Below the pieces are notes generated by a model that was not told the DNA's origin, made no database searches, and saw only the letters and a list, made by a program, of their open reading frames with translations. Source: a virus. Taken from it: DNA of 34,345 nucleotides. This document shows, one piece after another, positions 31,534-34,345 of the stretch. The translations under genes were made by a program, and so were the position numbers. How positions within the stretch are numbered: the stretch's first letter is position 1; every line of letters starts with the position of its first letter. The DNA lies in the IMG/VR virus record IMGVR_UViG_3300042731_000710, positions 1-34,345 of that record; one strand, given 5' to 3'.

Positions 31534-31807
31534 ACTTGGACCTGACAACACCTATGAAAAGCAACGCAAATGTCGTATGCAAGATGCTATCGACGATTAC
31601 CTCTCGGATGACAAAGTATCAAGCAGACAAGCGTATGAAGAGATGCTATCTTGCATCAATGATGTGATAGAATACCACGAGAAAGCATACTGCCGTGCTC
31701 GTGGTCTCTACGATCTTATGATGGGCAATCGAGAGATCGATCCATTCCTTGATGATCCTGAACTTGTCAAGAAGTGGCAGTATGCTAAATTACCTAAGCG
31801 ATTCTGA
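31523..31807 (+). CDS. Small hypothetical protein (94 aa)
   Basis: The ATG at 31523 (M-G-I-E-L-G-P-D-N) was chosen over a GTG at 31472 and an ATG at 31496 because it has AGGAA seven bases upstream and only an 11-base overlap with the previous gene. The protein is acidic and helical. The region D-A-I-D-D-Y-L-S-D-D and the following helices resemble the 64-residue protein encoded at 587, suggesting distant paralogy. No function can be assigned. Confidence 0.62.
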   Translation: MGIELGPDNTYEKQRKCRMQDAIDDYLSDDKVSSRQAYEEMLSCINDVIEYHEKAYCRARGLYDLMMGNREIDPFLDDPELVKKWQYAKLPKRF

Positions 31808-31811
31808 TACA

Positions 31812-32009
31812 ATGAACGAAGAAGAGTTTAAGTCTGCCATCAACAACATTCTGATGATGCAGAACAACAACGATCACAACTTTCAAATTCTGCAGGCACA
31901 AATTGATAGACTGCAGCAAGAACTCACTGAGTTAAATGATTTGAAACAAATGTTCCGCCTACCCAAACCCGAGAACAAAGATCGTAAGTTGTTCGATGAA
32001 GAAGACTGA
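31812..32009 (+). CDS. Small coiled-coil hypothetical protein (65 aa)
   Basis: It starts at M-N-E-E-E-F-K, four bases after the preceding stop; the longer in-frame ATG at 31749 lies inside the upstream gene. Residues about 18-45 have a heptad-like spacing of I/L (I-L-Q-A-Q-I-D-R-L-Q-Q-E-L-T-E-L) that predicts a coiled coil, so it may form dimers or trimers. The C-terminus is acidic. The 3' end overlaps the next gene by 14 bases. Confidence 0.62.
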   Translation: MNEEEFKSAINNILMMQNNNDHNFQILQAQIDRLQQELTELNDLKQMFRLPKPENKDRKLFDEED

Positions 32010-32307
32010 TTTTGAACTACTCCAACCAGTGTGTTATCATAACACATGTGGTTATATCTCTTTCATAAGCGAAGAGTATATTACTATTTGCTTCAAGGAC
32101 ATCCCACTACCCACGAGTGCAAACTCACGGTGGGGTCGTCATTATGTTAACATTGTCGTTTATCCTGATTTTTGGCATGAAGTACGCAGTTGTGTGGATG
32201 AAGAACAAAAAGAAGGGCACTGCCCGCCAAGAAGCGATCTTCTACAATTTGGACGACGCCGCTCTGTGGGAACAGCACATCAACAAAACACAGCATTGTC
32301 GCACTGA
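31996..32307 (+). CDS. Hypothetical protein (103 aa), probably run-on at its C-terminus
   Basis: Residues 1-65 look like a compact domain: V-C-Y-H-N-T-C-G-Y-I-S-F-I, I-T-I-C-F-K-D-I-P-L-P, R-W-G-R-H-Y-V-N-I-V-V-Y and F-W-H-E-V-R. Residues 66-103 (Arg, Gln, His and Ser without hydrophobic pattern) read like translation of the overlapping gene in another frame. A stop codon near residue 65 has probably been lost, or the true product is shorter. It overlaps the 52-residue frame at 32177 by 131 bases. No family is recognised. Confidence 0.55.
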   Translation: MKKTDFELLQPVCYHNTCGYISFISEEYITICFKDIPLPTSANSRWGRHYVNIVVYPDFWHEVRSCVDEEQKEGHCPPRSDLLQFGRRRSVGTAHQQNTALSH

Positions 32308-32335
32308 CATCATCCCCATCTATGGGGACAGTTGA
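32177..32335 (+). CDS. Small hypothetical protein (52 aa)
   Basis: It starts M-K-Y-A-V-V-W-M-K-N-K-K-K-G-T-A-R-Q-E-A and has the pattern of a small alpha/beta protein, with L-D-D-A-A-L-W-E-Q-H-I as its helix. An upstream in-frame ATG at 32144 would add eleven hydrophobic residues (M-L-T-L-S-F-I-L-I-F-G), making a possible membrane anchor, so the start is open. It is the last gene before the terminator. Function unknown. Confidence 0.55.
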   Translation: MKYAVVWMKNKKKGTARQEAIFYNLDDAALWEQHINKTQHCRTDIIPIYGDS

Positions 32336-32345
32336 ATAACTGATT

Positions 32346-32371
32346 GGGGCACTTGACGGTGCCCCTTTTTT
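32346..32371 (+). terminator. Strong rho-independent terminator
   Basis: A perfect seven-pair stem GGGGCAC (32346-32352)/GTGCCCC (32359-32365) with loop TTGACG is followed by six T (32366-32371). It ends the DUF4385 operon. Confidence 0.93.
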
Positions 32372-32381
32372 ATGCCATACT
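32353..32381 (+). promoter_or_regulatory. Candidate promoter with its -35 box in the terminator loop
   Basis: The loop sequence TTGACG (32353-32358) matches five of six -35 bases, and 17 bases later CATACT (32376-32381) matches four of six -10 bases. Transcription would begin near 32388, sixteen bases before the ATG at 32404. Plausible because the nuclease-methyltransferase pair otherwise has no promoter, but the -10 is weak. Confidence 0.4.
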
Positions 32382-32403
32382 ATCTGTATCAAAGCAACGC
32401 ACC

Positions 32404-33006
32404 ATGTTCCCTGCCAAACTGCTTGAAGTTCTTCAGTATCTCAACAGTATTGCCATCGCTGTTAGTGAGAGTCATGAAGACGGTCGTGTGAATAGCATCG
32501 ATGATGAGGATACTATCATTGACCTGCTGATTGAGAAGTATGGTGAGGAGAACATCATCAAACCACCTCCGCGTTGCTGGTGGGATGTCAAGATCTTTGG
32601 ATACTATTTCAATATCAAGTCATCCAAGTATGGCAGTGCTGCTGATAACTTCTCATCCAAAGCAGCAATTCTGTATGCTCTGACTGACCTGCCTGAGGAC
32701 AAGTTGAATGTATCTTCATGGAAGAAGTTTCAAGATGCCCTGTCTATCTACGGCAGGAAGGAGAACAATCGTGACTATTATATTCTCTCCCTGAACAAGA
32801 CAAACAATGAGGTTCATCTTACCTCACTCAAGTCTCTCAGCAAACTCACTGCCAATGGCAACAACCTGCCCTTCCAAATCAAATGGAAGGACAACACCAA
32901 CCCTGTACAACGCACCTACAGCGAAGCGTATGATTTTCTGGTAGGATGCTACAAAGACTCTGTTCGTAAAAAGATTAGTGCTCATGACGGTTTCGATGCC
33001 CTTTGA
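32404..33006 (+). CDS. Putative PD-(D/E)XK-like restriction endonuclease, 200 aa
   Basis: The start M-F-P-A-K-L-L-E-V at 32404 was preferred over 32344, which lies inside the terminator. Residues 56-92 read P-R-C-W-W-D61-V-K-I-F-G-Y-Y-F-N70-I-K72-S-S-K-Y-G followed by A-A-D-N-F-S-S-K-A-A-I. An Asp, a hydrophobic strand and then x-I-K with a basic tail is the arrangement of PD-(D/E)XK nucleases, although the usual second acidic residue is Asn here. The K-S-S/A-D-N-x-x-S-K context is seen in some type II restriction enzymes. It directly precedes, and overlaps by 11 bases, a DNA methyltransferase gene, which strongly raises the chance that it is the restriction partner. It may be inactive or have altered chemistry. 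Confidence 0.5.
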   Translation: MFPAKLLEVLQYLNSIAIAVSESHEDGRVNSIDDEDTIIDLLIEKYGEENIIKPPPRCWWDVKIFGYYFNIKSSKYGSAADNFSSKAAILYALTDLPEDKLNVSSWKKFQDALSIYGRKENNRDYYILSLNKTNNEVHLTSLKSLSKLTANGNNLPFQIKWKDNTNPVQRTYSEAYDFLVGCYKDSVRKKISAHDGFDAL

Positions 33007-33790
33007 TCTACAACTAGGTGACTGCCTGGAACTCATGCGTGAGATTCCAGATGAATCAGTCGATTTTATTTGCTGTGACCCACCATACGGCACCACCAGC
33101 ATCAAATGGGATGAAGTATTGGATTATGATGCCATGTGGGAACAATATGGTCGCATCATTAAACCCAAGGGCATGATGTGTCTGTTTGGATCACAACCAT
33201 TCTCCGCACAGTTGATCTGTTCTAAGATCAAGTGGTTCAAATATGAGTTGGTGTGGAACAAGAACAAGTGTGGATCTCCTGGTCTTGCAAAGTATAGACC
33301 AATGAAGACACATGAGAATGTGTTGCTGTTCTCCAAAAAACCAGGCGGAGTGTATAATCCACAAATGGAGGTGGGAGAACCATATGCTCGCAAGAGTAAG
33401 AACCCTGAAGGATATGTGGGACGTAAGAATGACCATGGATATGGTATGAAACCACGCAAAGAGTTTGAGAACAAGGGAACACGCTATCCTAAATCTATTC
33501 TCAACATCTCACGCGACTTCAGTGCTCAACAGCAGGTGCATCCCACGCAGAAACCTGTGCCACTGATGGAGTGGTTGATCAAAACCTATTCTAATGAGGG
33601 TGACACTGTGCTGGACAACTGTATGGGATCTGGTTCTACTGGTGTTGCTGCGGTGGCACTGGGTCGTCATTTCATCGGCATGGAGTCCGATGCGGAGTAT
33701 TATCAGATCGCCACGGACAGAATCCGCGCTGCTGTGCCAGTTCAAGAACCTGCACACCCTACCGTGACGGACCACCTGGAGCGTGTATGA
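32996..33790 (+). CDS. DNA methyltransferase, N6-adenine/N4-cytosine, beta class
   Basis: A 264-residue DNA methyltransferase that transfers a methyl group from S-adenosylmethionine to an amino group of adenine or cytosine. The catalytic D-P-P-Y is at 28-31, followed by the target-recognition region (about 80-180). H-P-T-Q-K-P is at 182-187, and the AdoMet-binding motif D-N-C-M-G-S-G-S-T-G is at 207-216. The order DPPY, recognition region, SAM motif defines the beta class (Pfam N6_N4_Mtase type). D-P-P-Y favours adenine. The ATG at 32996 (M-P-F-D-L-Q-L-G-D-C) was chosen over 32978 because the family usually begins just before L-x-x-G-D-C. It is complete and should be active. Confidence 0.92.
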   Translation: MPFDLQLGDCLELMREIPDESVDFICCDPPYGTTSIKWDEVLDYDAMWEQYGRIIKPKGMMCLFGSQPFSAQLICSKIKWFKYELVWNKNKCGSPGLAKYRPMKTHENVLLFSKKPGGVYNPQMEVGEPYARKSKNPEGYVGRKNDHGYGMKPRKEFENKGTRYPKSILNISRDFSAQQQVHPTQKPVPLMEWLIKTYSNEGDTVLDNCMGSGSTGVAAVALGRHFIGMESDAEYYQIATDRIRAAVPVQEPAHPTVTDHLERV

Positions 33791-33814
33791 TTACAAAGTA
33801 ATCGAGAGACACCA
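33789..33814 (+). repeat. Repeated 5' leader with hairpin, copy 1
   Basis: The leader consists of GATTAC-AAA-GTAATC (33789-33803), a six-pair hairpin with an AAA loop, then GAGAG as a ribosome-binding site and ACACCA just before the ATG at 33815. The same 26 bases recur at 34281. The first two bases lie within the stop codon of the methyltransferase gene. Confidence 0.85.
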
Positions 33815-34051
33815 ATGCAACTCTTCACCTCCGCCACCAAGATCGACTACTATCCTGTTGGCACTGGCAAGCGTTTCGTTAAGAAAGTCGTCTGGCACCC
33901 TGGTTCTGAGTCTGAGATGACCTTCTTCGCTACCAAACTCAAGTCTGAGATGCGCTATGAGGTTGAGAACTACATTGCTAACGGTGCTGTGGTCACTGCC
34001 ATCAACACTGAAGAGTATCAGGGCAGCGACTATTCTCCTCTCGCCTGCTGA
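33815..34051 (+). CDS. Small hypothetical protein (78 aa)
   Basis: A 78-residue mixed alpha/beta protein (A-T-K-I-D-Y-Y-P-V-G, K-R-F-V-K-K-V-V-W, then E-M-R-Y-E-V-E-N-Y-I) ending in Cys. No family is recognised. Translation is helped by GAGAG in the repeated leader. Its base composition is visibly richer in C than the fibre genes. Its end overlaps a hairpin (34037-34055) that may stop or stabilise the transcript. Confidence 0.65.
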   Translation: MQLFTSATKIDYYPVGTGKRFVKKVVWHPGSESEMTFFATKLKSEMRYEVENYIANGAVVTAINTEEYQGSDYSPLAC

Positions 34052-34055
34052 GAGG
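34037..34055 (+). promoter_or_regulatory. Hairpin at the end of the 78-residue gene
   Basis: CCTCTC (34037-34042) pairs with GAGAGG (34050-34055) around a seven-base loop. A competing hairpin AGGCG/CGCCT (34053-34057 with 34066-34070) shares bases with it. There is no T run, so it is not a classical terminator. It may protect the 3' end or help termination. Confidence 0.45.
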
Positions 34056-34097
34056 CGTCTAGAAGCGCCTGTAACGCCCCTCTACCCCTTTCTACCT

Positions 34098-34280
34098 ATG
34101 GAGACCACTGAAGTATTCTTGACCGCTGCTCAGATCCGTTATCTGATGGACATGATGATGGGGTGCTCTCTTGGCATCAGCAAACACCATGCTTACCTGA
34201 ATGGTGTCGATGACAATGCTCTCTACAACCACTTGGAGAACTGTCTGCCTGATCCCCCAGACCCTACCGAGTGCTGGTAG
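34098..34280 (+). CDS. Small hypothetical protein (60 aa)
   Basis: It starts M-E-T-T-E-V-F-L-T-A-A-Q; the longer frame from 33957 lies inside the previous gene. Residues 10-27 are helical (A-A-Q-I-R-Y-L-M-D-M-M-M-G) and the end is Pro/Asp-rich (D-P-P-D-P-T-E-C-W). No family is recognised. Its stop codon is directly followed by the second copy of the hairpin leader. Confidence 0.6.
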   Translation: METTEVFLTAAQIRYLMDMMMGCSLGISKHHAYLNGVDDNALYNHLENCLPDPPDPTECW

Positions 34281-34306
34281 GATTACAAAGTAATCGAGAG
34301 ACACCA
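34281..34306 (+). repeat. Repeated 5' leader with hairpin, copy 2
   Basis: Identical over 26 bases to 33789-33814: GATTAC-AAA-GTAATC hairpin, GAGAG and ACACCA. Here the last A is the first base of the ATG at 34306, so the start is one base closer to the ribosome-binding site than in copy 1. Confidence 0.88.
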
Positions 34307-34345
34307 TGCTCAAAGGAAACTTACTCAAGGTCATCGGTGAGACTG
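34306..34345 (+). CDS. Start of a gene cut by the window edge
   Basis: Thirteen codons (M-L-K-G-N-L-L-K-V-I-G-E-T) follow the second leader and continue past the window. The ribosome-binding site GAGAG and the shared leader make a real start very likely. Too little is visible to name it. Confidence 0.6.
   Translation, partial: MLKGNLLKVIGET

Noticed and set aside
33764-33791. A possible promoter GTGACG-16-TATGAT before the 78-residue gene
   Set aside because: The -35 match is poor and the spacing is 16 bases; the match lies in the coding end of the methyltransferase. Not strong enough to list.
33789-34306. The 26-base direct repeat as a phage attachment or recombination site
   Set aside because: No integrase is nearby, the genome type is lytic, and both copies sit exactly between a stop codon and an ATG with a ribosome-binding site, which fits a leader better.

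Overview
The window looks like part of the genome of a T4-like cyanophage (cyanomyovirus) that infects marine Synechococcus or Prochlorococcus. The evidence is a phycobilin-lyase-like cpeT gene, a perfect T4-type late promoter (TATAAATA), a set of phage tRNAs, very large tail-fibre genes with T4 gp12-like collar domains, several 2-oxoglutarate/Fe(II) oxygenases, and tightly packed genes that are almost all on the + strand with ATGA or TGATG overlaps. No integrase, IS element or CRISPR array is visible, and no gene-free stretch exceeds 300 bases.

Layout. Positions 1-554 hold a small secreted beta-barrel-like protein followed by a terminator. Positions 587-3282 hold a run of small, mostly unknown genes with two 2OG-Fe(II) oxygenases, a glutaredoxin-like protein without its cysteines, and a near-consensus sigma70 promoter. 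Positions 3282-4533 hold tRNA-Leu(UAA), a small unknown gene, cpeT, tRNA-Thr(UGU), tRNA-Ala(UGC), an unexplained string of hairpins and tRNA-Asn(GUU). Two of the tRNAs overlap the stop codon of the gene before them.

From 4636 a late promoter leads into the tail-fibre block (4683-26568). It holds a 3992-residue structural protein with three families of internal repeats, two collar-domain fibre proteins, two glycine-rich/Ig-like adhesin-like proteins that share a triplicated module, and a 1020-residue collar-domain fibre with five N-terminal beta repeats. Positions 26579-30542 follow with three more 2OG oxygenases, a protein with a tail-assembly-chaperone-like segment, and two unknown genes. 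These products probably build, fold or modify the host-recognition apparatus, but only the structural roles are well supported.

Positions 30528-32371 are a transcription unit of small genes led by a DUF4385 protein. It has its own promoter and ends in a strong terminator. The terminator loop may contain the -35 box of the next promoter. Immediately downstream, 32404-33790 encodes a putative PD-(D/E)XK-like nuclease overlapping a beta-class DNA methyltransferase, which has the layout of a restriction-modification pair. The window ends with small unknown genes, two of which share an identical hairpin-bearing 5' leader.

All family calls were made by reading the sequence without database searches. 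Motif statements are direct observations. Family names are recognition from knowledge. Roles in infection are inference.
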